Shown: positions 18,898 to 26,974, counted from the stretch's first letter. The stretch: DNA of 38,714 bases from an uncultured Clostridia bacterium (GCA_944389425.1 CALXMH010000013.1:1-38714); one strand, 5' to 3'. Numbers and translations are program-made. The notes: generated from the letters alone by a model not told the origin.

Positions 18898-21591
18898 TTA
18901 TACTTCATCTTTGCTTGTATTAATTTTAAATAGTTTAAATAATTCAACTATAACTATTGGTGCAAATACTAATATTATTACTTCTACTAAGTTCTCTATT
19001 GGTAATTCAACAATACTGAATATGTCTCTTAATGCTGGTACAAATAAAATTATAAACATTAATAAACTTGATATTATTGTAGCATATATTAAATACTTAT
19101 TTCCACCTATTCCTGTTTTAAATATAGAAACTTTATTATTCCTAATATTAAATACATGAACAAGCTCTGAGAATGCTAAAACAATAAATGACATTGTTTG
19201 TGCTATTTCTAATCTCATTTCTTCTGATTGATTTGGTGTAGAAAGTCCTATACAATATGCAATTAAAGTAAGTGTTCCTATCATAATACCTTGGTATATA
19301 ATTCTCCAAACCATTCCTTTTGTAAAAATACTTTTACCTGCTGCATTTGGTTTTCTACTCATTATATCTCCATTAGGTGGATCTGCTGCTAATGCCAAAG
19401 CTTGCAGAGAATCTGTTACTAGATTAATCCATAATATATGTATTGGTAGTAATGGTTCTAGTGCAGCTATATCTATAATTCCAAACCAATTTGCAAATAC
19501 TGGGACTAACATTGTTGCCATAAATAGAACAACAATTTCTCCAACATTGCTAGATAATAAAAATTGAATTGATTTTAATATATTATCGTAAATTCTTCTT
19601 CCTTCTTCAACTGCCGAAACTACTGTTGCGAAATTATCATCTGTTAATATTAAATCTGCCGCTTCTTTTGCTACATCTGTTCCTACTTTACCCATTGCAC
19701 ATCCAATATCTGCATTTTTTAAAGCAGGAGCATCGTTAACACCATCACCTGTCATTGCTACAACATGACCATTGTCTTGCCAAGCTTTAACTATTCTAAC
19801 TTTATGTTCTGGTGAAACTCTTGCATAAACTGAATACTTAGCAATATTTTTAGTTAATTCCTCTTGTGTCATTTCTTCTAGTTCAGCACCTGTTATTGCT
19901 TCATCTTCATTTTCTAGTATTCCTAATTTTTTAGCAATTGCAATTGCAGTAATCTTATGGTCACCTGTAATCATTACTGGTTTAATTCCAGCTGTTTTAC
20001 ATTTTTGTACCGCAACTTTTGCTTCCTCTCTTGGCGGATCTATCATTCCTACCATACCAACAAAACTTAAATCTTTTTCTAAATCTTCATTTGCCGGAAT
20101 AGTATCTACAACTTTATATGCCATTGCCAAAACTCTTAATGCACTAGATGCCATTTCTTTATTGTTTTCATCTATAATATTTTTATATTCTTCTAAATTG
20201 TTCTTTACTTCTCCATTTATAATATAAGATGTACATCTTTTTAACAGTTCATCTACTGCACCTTTTGTATATACTAAATATTTACCATTTTCTTCATATA
20301 CGGTTGTCATTAATTTTCTGTCAGAATCAAATGGTATTTCTGCTTTTCTTTCACTTTCTAATATTTTTTTATCATATCCCAATTTAAATCCTACATCTAC
20401 TAATGCAGTTTCAGTTGGGTCTCCTGCTAGTTCTCCATCTTCTGCTATTTTTGTATCATTACAAAGCATTCCTATTTCTATTACTCTTTTAGTTTCACTA
20501 TCTAAGCTATTTAACTCTTCTACTCCTAATGTCTTTCCATTAGAAAATACTTTTTGCACAGTCATTTTATTTTGTGTTAAAGTTCCTGTTTTATCTGAAC
20601 AAATTACACTTGCACTTCCAAGTGTTTCAACAGAAGGTAGATTTTTAACAATTGCATTTCTCTTTACCATTCTTTGAACACCAATTGCAAGAACAATTGT
20701 AGAAACTGCTGGTAATCCTTCTGGAATAGCAGCAACTGCTAATGTAACAGCAGTCATAAACATATGTATAACTTCTTTTCCATTTATTAAACCAACAACA
20801 AACATTAAAGCACATATTATAAGTGCCACAATTCCTAATGTTTTTCCTAAGCTATTTAATTTCTTTTGAAGAGGAGTTTCTGTACTTAATGATGAATTCA
20901 TCATTTCAGCTATTTTTCCAACTTCTGTATTCATTCCAGTTTCAACAACCATTGCTTTTCCTCTACCATATGTTATTAAACTAGAAGAAAATAACATGTT
21001 GTGTCTATCTCCAATTCCCACTTTTTCGTCTGTAATAGTCTCTATATTTTTTTCAACCGGTACAGACTCACCTGTAAGAGAAGCTTCTTGTGATTTTAAA
21101 TTTACAGCTTCAATTAATCTTAAATCTGCTGGAACAAAATCACCTGTCTCTAAAATTACAATATCACCTGGTACTAGTTCTCTTGAAGGAACTACTGTTA
21201 AGTTTCCATTTCTTATAACTTTTGCAACATGACTACTTAACTTTTGCAAAGCCTCTAATGATTTTTCAGCTTTATTTTCTTGTACCACGCCTATTATTGC
21301 ATTAACAATAATAACAAGCATTATAATTATTGAATCAGTTACCCCTTCTCCTTCTATTACTCCTATAATTCCAGAAATAATAGCAGAAATAATTAAAACA
21401 ATAATCATAAAATCTTTAAATTGTTCTAAGAATCTAATAAATAAACTTTTCTTCTTTTTAGCTTCAAGTTCATTTACTCCAAATTCCTTTCTCTTTTGTT
21501 CTACTTCTTCTTGTGTTAATCCACTTTCGATATTGGTTTTTAGTCTTTTGGCAACATCTTGAAAGCTCATTGAATGCCATTTACTTTCCAA
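18898..21591 (-). CDS. P-type cation (Ca2+) transporting ATPase
   Basis: P2A-type ATPase that exports Ca2+ (possibly Mn2+) across the cytoplasmic membrane. I start at the TTG at 21591 (ESKWHSMSFQDVAKRL) because AAAGGAGT lies just before it; the in-frame ATG at 21633 is upstream of that site. About 897 residues with 10 membrane segments. Motifs: SLTGESVPVEKN (actuator), VAAIPEGLPAVSTIVLAIG (M4 ion site typical of Ca2+ pumps), CSDKTGTLTQNKM (phosphorylated Asp), KGAVDELL (nucleotide domain), and MTGDGVNDAPALKNADIG (hinge). M5-M6 contain the NLVTDSLQALALA ion-binding stretch. No in-frame CGG. Confidence 0.93.
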   Translation of the reverse strand: MESKWHSMSFQDVAKRLKTNIESGLTQEEVEQKRKEFGVNELEAKKKKSLFIRFLEQFKDFMIIVLIISAIISGIIGVIEGEGVTDSIIIMLVIIVNAIIGVVQENKAEKSLEALQKLSSHVAKVIRNGNLTVVPSRELVPGDIVILETGDFVPADLRLIEAVNLKSQEASLTGESVPVEKNIETITDEKVGIGDRHNMLFSSSLITYGRGKAMVVETGMNTEVGKIAEMMNSSLSTETPLQKKLNSLGKTLGIVALIICALMFVVGLINGKEVIHMFMTAVTLAVAAIPEGLPAVSTIVLAIGVQRMVKRNAIVKNLPSVETLGSASVICSDKTGTLTQNKMTVQKVFSNGKTLGVEELNSLDSETKRVIEIGMLCNDTKIAEDGELAGDPTETALVDVGFKLGYDKKILESERKAEIPFDSDRKLMTTVYEENGKYLVYTKGAVDELLKRCTSYIINGEVKNNLEEYKNIIDENNKEMASSALRVLAMAYKVVDTIPANEDLEKDLSFVGMVGMIDPPREEAKVAVQKCKTAGIKPVMITGDHKITAIAIAKKLGILENEDEAITGAELEEMTQEELTKNIAKYSVYARVSPEHKVRIVKAWQDNGHVVAMTGDGVNDAPALKNADIGCAMGKVGTDVAKEAADLILTDDNFATVVSAVEEGRRIYDNILKSIQFLLSSNVGEIVVLFMATMLVPVFANWFGIIDIAALEPLLPIHILWINLVTDSLQALALAADPPNGDIMSRKPNAAGKSIFTKGMVWRIIYQGIMIGTLTLIAYCIGLSTPNQSEEMRLEIAQTMSFIVLAFSELVHVFNIRNNKVSIFKTGIGGNKYLIYATIISSLLMFIILFVPALRDIFSIVELPIENLVEVIILVFAPIVIVELFKLFKINTSKDEV

Positions 21592-21701
21592 TATAACATC
21601 ACTCCTTTTTAATATTTTTATGTAATAACACATAATTCCATGAAAGTAATTATAATGTTTTTAATATGTTCTTGTCAAGAAAAATTTACTCTTAAAAAAT
21701 A

Positions 21702-21730
21702 TTGCCTTTTTGATGTTTTTTGTGTATAAT
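21702..21730 (+). promoter_or_regulatory. Promoter of tmRNA
   Basis: TTGCCT (21702-21707), 17 bases, TATAAT (21725-21730), ending 18 bases upstream of the mature tmRNA 5' end, which allows for a short processed leader. Confidence 0.7.
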
Positions 21731-21748
21731 AATATATAGAATTTACAT

Positions 21749-22104
21749 GGGGATGTAATTGGTTTCGACAGTAATTTAGAAGTATAAATAGCGAGTGGTG
21801 GATGTTCGCTTTGGCCACCTAAAAAAAGCGAAAATAAAAATAAACGCTAACGATAGAGAATTAGCATACGCTGCCTAGGCGGCGTCGTCTTAGTATAGAG
21901 GCCCACGGCTTTACTAAGGCGTCGACTAGTGGGAAACGAAACTATTTCTAGCTTTTGGAAATAGCAGGTATCTATAAAAGCTACTAGAACTTGGTTTTGT
22001 TAATTAATCCAAATTTCTAGGAAACAAAAAATAATTAACTGCACTCGGAGAAGTTTATATGGAAGAATTCCTGGACAGGGGTTCAACTCCCCTCATCTCC
22101 ACCA
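21749..22104 (+). ncRNA. ssrA: Transfer-messenger RNA
   Basis: Rescues stalled ribosomes with SmpB and tags the nascent chain for proteolysis. 356 nt. The 5' end GGGGATGTAATTGGTTTCGA pairs over 7 bp with CATCTCC before the 3' ACCA, and the T-arm reads GGGTTCAACTCCC (22078-22092 area). The tag ORF is best read at 21828-21878 as AKIKINANDRELAYAA followed by TAG. The end is LAYAA rather than the more common YALAA. Another frame here ends in a polar peptide and is unlikely. This RNA matters for the window because ribosomes held at CGG codons would be its natural clients. Confidence 0.95.
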
Positions 22105-22114
22105 AATAAACTAA

Positions 22115-22143
22115 TTGACAAAATAAATAATAATGTATATAAT
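22115..22143 (+). promoter_or_regulatory. Perfect-consensus promoter of candidate antitoxin RNA
   Basis: TTGACA (22115-22120), exactly 17 bases, TATAAT (22138-22143). It starts just 11 bp after tmRNA and has no ORF downstream, only a terminator about 50 bp on. Confidence 0.75.
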
Positions 22144-22149
22144 AAATAT

Positions 22150-22238
22150 AGGAAATGAACATACAGAAATGTGTGTTACTACTTATTAGTTAAAAACACT
22201 ACATTGCCTGTCCAAAGCAAAATGTAGTGTTTTATTTA
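22150..22238 (+). ncRNA. Candidate antisense antitoxin RNA
   Basis: A transcript of about 85-90 nt is predicted from the consensus promoter at 22115-22143 to the 13-bp terminator at 22193-22233. It has no ORF and runs antisense to the 3' end and downstream region of the small hydrophobic ORF at 22236-22340, whose mRNA would pass through the same hairpin from the other side. This tail-to-tail overlap is the arrangement of Gram-positive type I systems such as TxpA/RatA. Function is inferred. Confidence 0.5.
22193..22233. terminator. Shared bidirectional terminator of the toxin-antitoxin cassette
   Basis: AAAACACTACATT (22193-22205) pairs perfectly with AATGTAGTGTTTT (22221-22233) around a 15-base loop, with T-rich tails on both strands. 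Confidence 0.8.
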
Positions 22239-22340
22239 TTCCTTATTAGTCCACATTATATATATAACTGTTAATAAGGCTACGTTTATAGTTATTGAAA
22301 TCATAAGTCCTATAATTAGGAATAGCAAAAATTCTACCAT
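22236..22340 (-). CDS. Small hydrophobic peptide, candidate type I toxin
   Basis: A 34-residue ORF, MVEFLLFLIIGLMISITINV followed by 14 more residues ending MWTNKE: one membrane segment with a short charged tail, as in Gram-positive type I toxins and holin-like peptides. GAGGTGG stands 5-6 bases before the ATG. A promoter lies at 22428-22456, giving an 80-base leader that contains a small hairpin (CATAG...CTATG). The convergent antisense RNA and shared terminator are described separately. I cannot match it to a named toxin. Confidence 0.55.
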   Translation of the reverse strand: MVEFLLFLIIGLMISITINVALLTVIYIMWTNKE

Positions 22341-22427
22341 AAACACCACCTCACTTCCTCATAGTAAAACTATGTAAGTCAAAGTGGCAACACACATCTG
22401 CTTTATTATTCATTCCCTATGTGTAAT

Positions 22428-22456
22428 AATATATACTGTTATTGTCTAAAAGTCAA
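22428..22456 (-). promoter_or_regulatory. Promoter of candidate toxin gene
   Basis: On the minus strand TTGACT (22456-22451), 17 bases, TATATT (22433-22428). The sequence from here into the leader resembles the antitoxin promoter and leader in inverted orientation (both have ATAGG(A/G)AATGAA and ATGTGTGTT). Confidence 0.6.
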
Positions 22457-22485
22457 TATCTTCACTGAATTTTATTAAAAAAATA

Positions 22486-22514
22486 TTGCATATTTTTTTA
22501 ATATATGTTAATAT
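22486..22514 (+). promoter_or_regulatory. Promoter of tRNA-Trp
   Basis: TTGCAT (22486-22491), 17 bases, TAATAT (22509-22514), 18 bases upstream of the tRNA. Confidence 0.6.
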
Positions 22515-22531
22515 ATTATTATTAAGTTAAT

Positions 22532-22605
22532 AGGGGCATAGTTCATCGGTAGAATAAGAGTCTCCAAAACTCCAGAGCTAGGTTCGATTCCTAGTGCCCC
22601 TGCCA
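22532..22605 (+). tRNA. tRNA-Trp (anticodon CCA)
   Basis: Acceptor AGGGGCA pairs with TGCCCCT, the T-arm is CTAGG-TTCGATT-CCTAG, and the anticodon loop CTCCAAA gives CCA. The 3' CCA is encoded. The anticodon stem has one A-C mismatch at its outer pair (27-43). UGG only should be read, so UGA is presumably a normal stop here. Confidence 0.93.
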
Positions 22606-22614
22606 AAAAAAAAC

Positions 22615-22634
22615 AAGTGAGCAAAAGCTCACTT
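22615..22634. terminator. Bidirectional terminator (tRNA-Trp / prepilin gene)
   Basis: AAGTGAGC-AAAA-GCTCACTT, with a run of nine A (T on the minus strand) next to the tRNA and ATTTTATT on the other side. Confidence 0.8.
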
Positions 22635-22637
22635 ATT

Positions 22638-23199
22638 TTATTCTATGCCGTAGATTTTTAATGTATATGTTGCATTATTCCAATACATTATATTTAAAGT
22701 GTTTTCATCAACATATTTTACACAAAAAAAAGTAGAAGGTCCATGATAAACACTATTTTCTTGTATTATCACTTGCATTGGAATAAATGTTGCTCCTCCA
22801 TCCAAATTACCATATGGCTCATCCCCTTCTCCATAATCTACAAATAATTCTAAATAAATATACTTATATTTATTTAAATTTTCAACTTGGATAGTTTCTT
22901 CTTTCTGTCCATTTGAATCTCTATGATTCTCCCAAAGCAATGTGGATTTTCCACTAGATATACTTGTATTTACATTTTCTGATGAAGCAATTTCTCCATT
23001 TTCTAAATATTTATCTACACTATTAAGCAACATTTGCTCTTTTGCTACACTATTGTTATACTGTGCAACTGCATTTTCAGCATTCTGTATTATGCTTCCT
23101 TCTCCTGTTAATGTAGCTAACGCTACTCCTGCTAATATTAATAATACTATTATTGTTATTACTAATGCTATTAGTGTTATCCCGTTTATTTCTTTTCAT
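22638..23199 (-). CDS. Prepilin-like (type IV pilin/pseudopilin) protein, with a +1 frameshift at CGG
   Basis: Starting at ATG 23199 (after GAAGGG) the standard code gives only MKRNK then CGG (23184-23182). Skipping the C yields MKRNK-G-ITLIALVITIIVLL, a textbook clostridial class III prepilin leader and hydrophobic helix, and joins the frame that runs to 22638. The product is about 186 residues: leader, membrane helix (ILAGVALATLTGEGSI), spacer helix, and a globular domain ending in IYGIE. The recoded residue is the glycine at position -1 of the prepilin-peptidase cleavage site, which processing requires. The usual Glu5 is absent (Ala), as in many clostridial members. A matching prepilin peptidase is at 28682-29428. 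It is not a 131-residue protein starting at 23033. Confidence 0.88.
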
Positions 23200-23271
23200 A
23201 TATTTCATTCCCTTCTTTATTTTAAATTATTTCCTCTACTAACTACTAACTCCAATTAAATGAATAATTTT

Positions 23272-23402
23272 AAGTAGTAGAGGAGCGCGAGAAGTTGATA
23301 TATATTATTTTGAAGTCCGAGGAAGTTGTACGTCGTACGCTTTTACCCGCGAAGCCATGTGAGGCAAGAAATAATATATATCAACTTCTCGGGCGGCTAC
23401 TT
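23272..23402. repeat. Large palindromic element with structured 58-base centre
   Basis: CGAGAAGTTGATATATATTA begins a perfect 23-bp inverted repeat (23288-23310 with 23369-23391). Outside it AAGTAG and CTACTT continue the pairing with bulges. The central 58 bases are much more GC-rich than the surroundings and contain GTACG-T-CGTAC and GCC-ATGTGA-GGC mini-hairpins. No ORF. It may be a MITE-like element or a structured RNA. Confidence 0.6.
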
Positions 23403-23419
23403 TTAAAAGCAAAACAAAA

Positions 23420-23459
23420 AGACACATAAACCTAGCCCAAAAGCTAAGTCCATATGTCT
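23420..23459 (-). terminator. Terminator of the small ORF at 23501-23662
   Basis: A 17-base arm AGACACATAAACCTAGC (23420-23436) faces 23443-23459; pairing is complete if G-U pairs are allowed. On the minus strand it is followed by TTTTTGTTTT. Confidence 0.7.
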
Positions 23460-23500
23460 CATATATCTATATATTTCTCCTATTTATTTTCTCTAACAAA

Positions 23501-23662
23501 TCACCTGTGTGTGTGTGTGTGTACAACTATGCGGTTTTCAGCCATTTTTATACAACTCCCTCTTTTGTTATATCTCATATAAGCATTATATACAAAATCA
23601 TTCACTTTGTCTACACTTTTTCCAAAATACGAAACTGTACCCCACACCTTATTATTTTCCAT
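23501..23662 (-). CDS. Small unknown ORF (53 aa) ending in a dinucleotide repeat
   Basis: ATG at 23662 after GGGGGTG; the sequence begins MENNKVWGTVSYFGKSVDKV and continues DFVYNAYMRYNKRG, a plausible soluble fold start. The last residues VVHTHTHR come from a (CA)8 tract. Losing one CA gives HTHTQVIC and stop; gaining one gives HTHTHT then GDLLEKINRRNI and stop, so the C-terminus depends on tract length. It has its own terminator. Divergent from ackA. I do not recognise the family, and it may be a remnant. Confidence 0.45.
   Translation of the reverse strand: MENNKVWGTVSYFGKSVDKVNDFVYNAYMRYNKRGSCIKMAENRIVVHTHTHR
23506..23522. repeat. (TG)8 microsatellite
   Basis: TGTGTGTGTGTGTGTGT, uninterrupted, inside the 3' end of the small ORF. 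Such tracts are rare in bacterial genomes and prone to slippage. Confidence 0.9.
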
Positions 23663-23770
23663 AACACCCCCAAACCCTAGACTTATTAAAATATTTATGC
23701 TATAATAATCGTTATCAGATTTTAAAATAGCAATATAGCTATGAATTTTATAAATAAGGAGCGTTTTAGT

Positions 23771-24961
23771 ATGAAAATTTTAGTTTTAAACAGTGGTAGT
23801 TCATCACTTAAATATCAAGTAATTGATATGAACACAGAAACAGTATTAGCCAAAGGAAATTATGAAAGAATAGGACAAGAAACATCTTTCTTAACACACA
23901 CAGCAAATGGTGAAAAAAATAAATTCGAACACGCAGTGCCAAGTCACAAAGAAGCAATAAGCTTTGTTATTGAAAAACTATTAAGCAAAGAATACGGAGT
24001 AATTTCTGACATAAAAGAAATTGAAGCAGTTGGACACAGACTAGTTCATGGTGGAGAAAAATTTAGTGGTTCTGTTGTAATAACAGACGAAGTTGTAGAA
24101 GCAATAAAAGAATGTTCTGACTTAGCACCACTTCACAATCCAGCCGGAATACTTGGAATTGAAGCATGCAAATCAGTTCTTCCACACGCAAAAATGGTTG
24201 GAGTATTCGACACTGCATTCCATCAAACAATACCAGCACACAGATATTGCTACCCAATACCATACAAATATTACGAAAAATATGGTGTTCGTAAATATGG
24301 ATTCCATGGTACATCTCATAAATATGTATCACATAGAGTTGCTGAAATAATGGGTAAACCAGTAGAAGATTTAAAAATAGTAACATGTCACTTAGGACAA
24401 GGTGCTAGTATTTCAGCTGTTCAAGGCGGAAAATGTGTTGAAACAAGTATGGGATTAACACCTCTTGCTGGAATTCCAATGGGTTCTAGAAGTGGAGACT
24501 TAGATCCTTCAATTGTAACATTCTTAATGAAAAAAGAAAATTTATCAGTAGACCAAATTGATACTATATTAAACAAAGAATCTGGTGTATATGGTATATC
24601 TGGAATTTCTGTTGATTTTAGAGACATTGAAGATGCAGAAAAACAAGGAAATGAAAGAGCAAAATTAGCATTAGATAATTACAACTATTTAGTTGCAAGC
24701 TATATTGCAAGATGTGTTGTTGCAATGAATGGTGTAGATGTTATAGTATTTACAGCAGGTATTGGTGAAAACGGAAAAGATACAAGATCTGCTGTTTGTG
24801 AACAATTAGCATTTTTAGGTGTAAAAATTGATGATGAGGCAAATAAAGTAAGAGGAGAAGAAAAAGAAATATCTTCTGCTGATTCAAAAGTAAAAGTATA
24901 TGTTGTTCCAACAAATGAAGAACTTATGATAGCAAGAGAAACACTTGCACTTGCTAAATAG
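23771..24961 (+). CDS. ackA: Acetate kinase
   Basis: Converts acetyl phosphate and ADP to acetate and ATP, the final step of acetate fermentation. 396 residues, normal length. Start [16 protein letters not shown] (ATG 23771) follows AAGGAG; the in-frame ATG 30 bases upstream lies before this site. Motifs: NSGSSSLKY (ATP/Mg site), [28 protein letters not shown] (active-site region), [22 protein letters not shown]-like [15 protein letters not shown], and FTAGIGENG near the C-terminus. No pta gene is adjacent in this window. A TATAAT at about 23701-23706 is the likely -10. No in-frame CGG; it has several GGA codons after C-ending codons. Confidence 0.97.
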   Translation: MKILVLNSGSSSLKYQVIDMNTETVLAKGNYERIGQETSFLTHTANGEKNKFEHAVPSHKEAISFVIEKLLSKEYGVISDIKEIEAVGHRLVHGGEKFSGSVVITDEVVEAIKECSDLAPLHNPAGILGIEACKSVLPHAKMVGVFDTAFHQTIPAHRYCYPIPYKYYEKYGVRKYGFHGTSHKYVSHRVAEIMGKPVEDLKIVTCHLGQGASISAVQGGKCVETSMGLTPLAGIPMGSRSGDLDPSIVTFLMKKENLSVDQIDTILNKESGVYGISGISVDFRDIEDAEKQGNERAKLALDNYNYLVASYIARCVVAMNGVDVIVFTAGIGENGKDTRSAVCEQLAFLGVKIDDEANKVRGEEKEISSADSKVKVYVVPTNEELMIARETLALAK

Positions 24962-24971
24962 TTAAATCTTT

Positions 24972-24994
24972 TGGGCGGAGCGCTTTTCCGCCCA
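24972..24994 (+). terminator. Probable terminator of ackA
   Basis: TGGGCGGA pairs with TCCGCCCA (8 bp, GC-rich), followed by CTATATTTT. The T-run is weak, so some read-through into the next gene is possible. Confidence 0.65.
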
Positions 24995-25026
24995 CTATAT
25001 TTTAAAAACTCTAGGAGCTGATAATT

Positions 25027-25740
25027 GTGTCTATATATTCATTTTTCTTTTATTTTCTACTGTTCATGATTTATTCAATTGCAGGTTGGTTAATGGAAGT
25101 AATAGCAGTAGGAATAGAAAAGAGAAAATTTATAAATAGAGGATTTTTTATTGGGCCATATTGTCCGATTTATGGTTTTTGTGCCTTAATAATGCTGTAT
25201 CTATTTAAGGACTATAAAAATGACCCATTTGTACTATTTATAATGACAGCATTTGTTTGTACATTTTTTGAATATGCTACAAGTTTTATTATGGAAAAAG
25301 TATTTAAAGCTAGATGGTGGGATTATTCTCACAAAACTTTTAATATAAATGGTCGTGTATGCCTTGAAAATTCTGTAATATTTGGAATATTAGGTTTAGC
25401 AGTTATAACAGTTATTAATCCTTTTATTACAAGTATATTAGAAAGTGCATCTCATGGATTAATTATATATATAAGTTTAATACTATTAATTGCTTTTATT
25501 GTAGATAATATTGTTTCATTTAATATTATTTCTAAGTTTAGATATACGGCATCATCTGTAATAAAAGATAATACAGAAGAGATTAGTGAAAAAATAAGAG
25601 AAATTCTTAAAAAGAAATCTATACTTAGCAGACGTTTAGTAAATGCCTTTCCTAATGTTAAGGCAATTTTGCCAGACATAAAAGCAAAATATGAAGAACA
25701 AAAGAGAAAAATAAAAGAAAAAACTAAAAAGAAAATTTAA
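25027..25740 (+). CDS. CmpB-family (PF06541-like) integral membrane protein
   Basis: 237 residues, GTG start at 25027 after TAGGAG. Five to six membrane segments; hallmark features are SIAGWLMEV in segment 1, INRGFFIGPYCPIYGFCALI, FEYATSFIMEKVF and RWWDYSHKTFNINGRVCLEN, which define the 'putative ABC transporter permease CmpB' family of Firmicutes. The C-terminal 55 residues are a highly basic cytoplasmic tail. The function of the family is not established. It is downstream of ackA and upstream of the M23 gene; co-transcription with the latter is plausible (49 bp). Confidence 0.82.
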   Translation: MSIYSFFFYFLLFMIYSIAGWLMEVIAVGIEKRKFINRGFFIGPYCPIYGFCALIMLYLFKDYKNDPFVLFIMTAFVCTFFEYATSFIMEKVFKARWWDYSHKTFNINGRVCLENSVIFGILGLAVITVINPFITSILESASHGLIIYISLILLIAFIVDNIVSFNIISKFRYTASSVIKDNTEEISEKIREILKKKSILSRRLVNAFPNVKAILPDIKAKYEEQKRKIKEKTKKKI

Positions 25741-25789
25741 ATTTAAAAATTATGGGGGCTACTATATTATTTAAGAATGGAGAATTTTT

Positions 25790-26396
25790 ATGTATAGTAG
25801 TTTTTTTAATATTCGTTATATTGTATTATTCATATGTTTTTTATTTCTTACTATTTTTACAATAATTCCTATATTATTTTATAGTGATAATATAGAACTT
25901 TCATCTAATAACATAATTTATGAAGATTACATAGTATCTTCTGATTTTAATTGGCCAGTTCCTGGCTATACTCGAATAACATCTCCTTATGGAAATAGAA
26001 AAAAACCTACACAAGGTGCTTCAAGTTTTCATTATGGAATAGATATTGCAGCAGTGGCAGGCTCTAATCTAGTTTCATCTATTAATGGTAAAGTTGTATA
26101 TACTGGTTTTAATCGGTGCTAATGGTTTTACTATAAGAATAGAAAATAATGAATTTCTAATTAGTTATTCACATGTTTCCCCCAATTTTTTAGTAAATGT
26201 TGGAGACTTTGTAACAAAAGGGCAAATTATTGGAAATGTTGGACCAAAATATGTAAATAACGTTCCTAATAATCCATACAAAGACTCATCTGGGAAACCT
26301 ACTAATGGAGCAACAACAGGACCTCATTTGCATTTTTGTATTAAAATAAATGGCAAGTACCAAAACCCTTTAGATTATCTTGTAATTTCAAATTAA
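25790..26396 (+). CDS. Membrane-anchored M23 metallopeptidase, with a +1 frameshift at CGG
   Basis: LytM/M23-type zinc endopeptidase that cuts peptide cross-links in peptidoglycan, or a SpoIIQ-like relative. Residues 8-29 form the membrane anchor. After a linker comes ITSPYGNRKKP, then FHYGIDIAAVAGS with the first zinc ligands (HxxxD). At codon 109 an in-frame CGG (26114-26116) interrupts; skipping the C gives VVYTGFN-G-ANGFTIRIEN, and the frame continues with SYSHVS, VNVGDFVTKGQIIGNVG and TTGPHLHFCIKIN (HxH zinc ligand). All catalytic motifs are intact across the junction, about 201 residues. In the standard code the catalytic half would be lost. ATG 25790 follows a weak GGAG. Confidence 0.9.
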
Positions 26397-26397
26397 G

Positions 26398-26443
26398 AAA
26401 AGGATATAATTGATATTTAAAAATTTATCAATTATATCCTTTT
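26398..26443. terminator. Bidirectional terminator
   Basis: AAAAGGATATAATTGATA (26398-26415) pairs perfectly with TATCAATTATATCCTTTT (26426-26443), between the convergent M23 and CD1247-like genes. Confidence 0.85.
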
Positions 26444-26448
26444 AAAAA

Positions 26449-26955
26449 TTACATATCATCTTCATTGTCTTCTTTATTTTTATTAGTTTTTTCGTCTTCT
26501 TCATTGTCTTCTCCACATTGAGTTTTGCAACTTGAACAATGTCCGCTACATCCTTCTTCGAAGCTATCTCCTTCCCAGTCTATTTCTATAATATTTCCAC
26601 ATTCTGGGCACTCTACTTCACTTCTTTGGGTATCCTCTTCTAATACAAATTCGTAATTACAATATGGGCAGACAACTTCTAAATCATAATAATTATCATC
26701 TAAGTCATATATGTCCTTTTCTATTCCAGTTAATGTTTTTTCTACTTCTGCAATTTTTTTCTCTAAATCTGCTTGTTTTTTATTTAATTCAGTAAATTTA
26801 GAGTCTGTAAGTTTTTCCATTCTTTCCATTTCATCTAAAAATGCATGTGCTAATTTTTTTACTTGCTCTTGTGCATATTTTAAATCTTTTGGATTTTCAA
26901 TATTATTCTCTAAGTTTTGAAGTATTTCTTTATATTTTTTCTTTAAGTCAGACAT
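26449..26955 (-). CDS. CD1247-type coiled-coil/zinc-ribbon protein
   Basis: 168 residues: an N-terminal helix and coiled coil (about 1-85), then a CPYCNYEF...CPECGNIIEIDW zinc ribbon (about 97-125), then a Cys-rich patch GCSGHCSSCKTQCG and an acidic tail. This matches the clostridial family typified by C. difficile CD1247, found next to efp as here. Function unknown; the ribbon suggests nucleic acid or protein contact. ATG 26955 follows GGAAAAG. Last gene of the yqeG-A24 peptidase-pepP-efp run. Confidence 0.78.
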   Translation of the reverse strand: MSDLKKKYKEILQNLENNIENPKDLKYAQEQVKKLAHAFLDEMERMEKLTDSKFTELNKKQADLEKKIAEVEKTLTGIEKDIYDLDDNYYDLEVVCPYCNYEFVLEEDTQRSEVECPECGNIIEIDWEGDSFEEGCSGHCSSCKTQCGEDNEEDEKTNKNKEDNEDDM

Positions 26956-26974
26956 TATCTTTTCCTTTCTGGTT

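Noticed and set aside
22532..22605. UGA reassignment to Trp
   Set aside because: The tRNA-Trp anticodon is CCA, and spoVB ends sensibly at TGA; no in-frame TGA interrupts a conserved gene.
22638..23033. A 131-residue protein starting at the ATG at 23033
   Set aside because: The frame continues upstream through a clear prepilin helix to the CGG site and a well-placed ATG at 23199.
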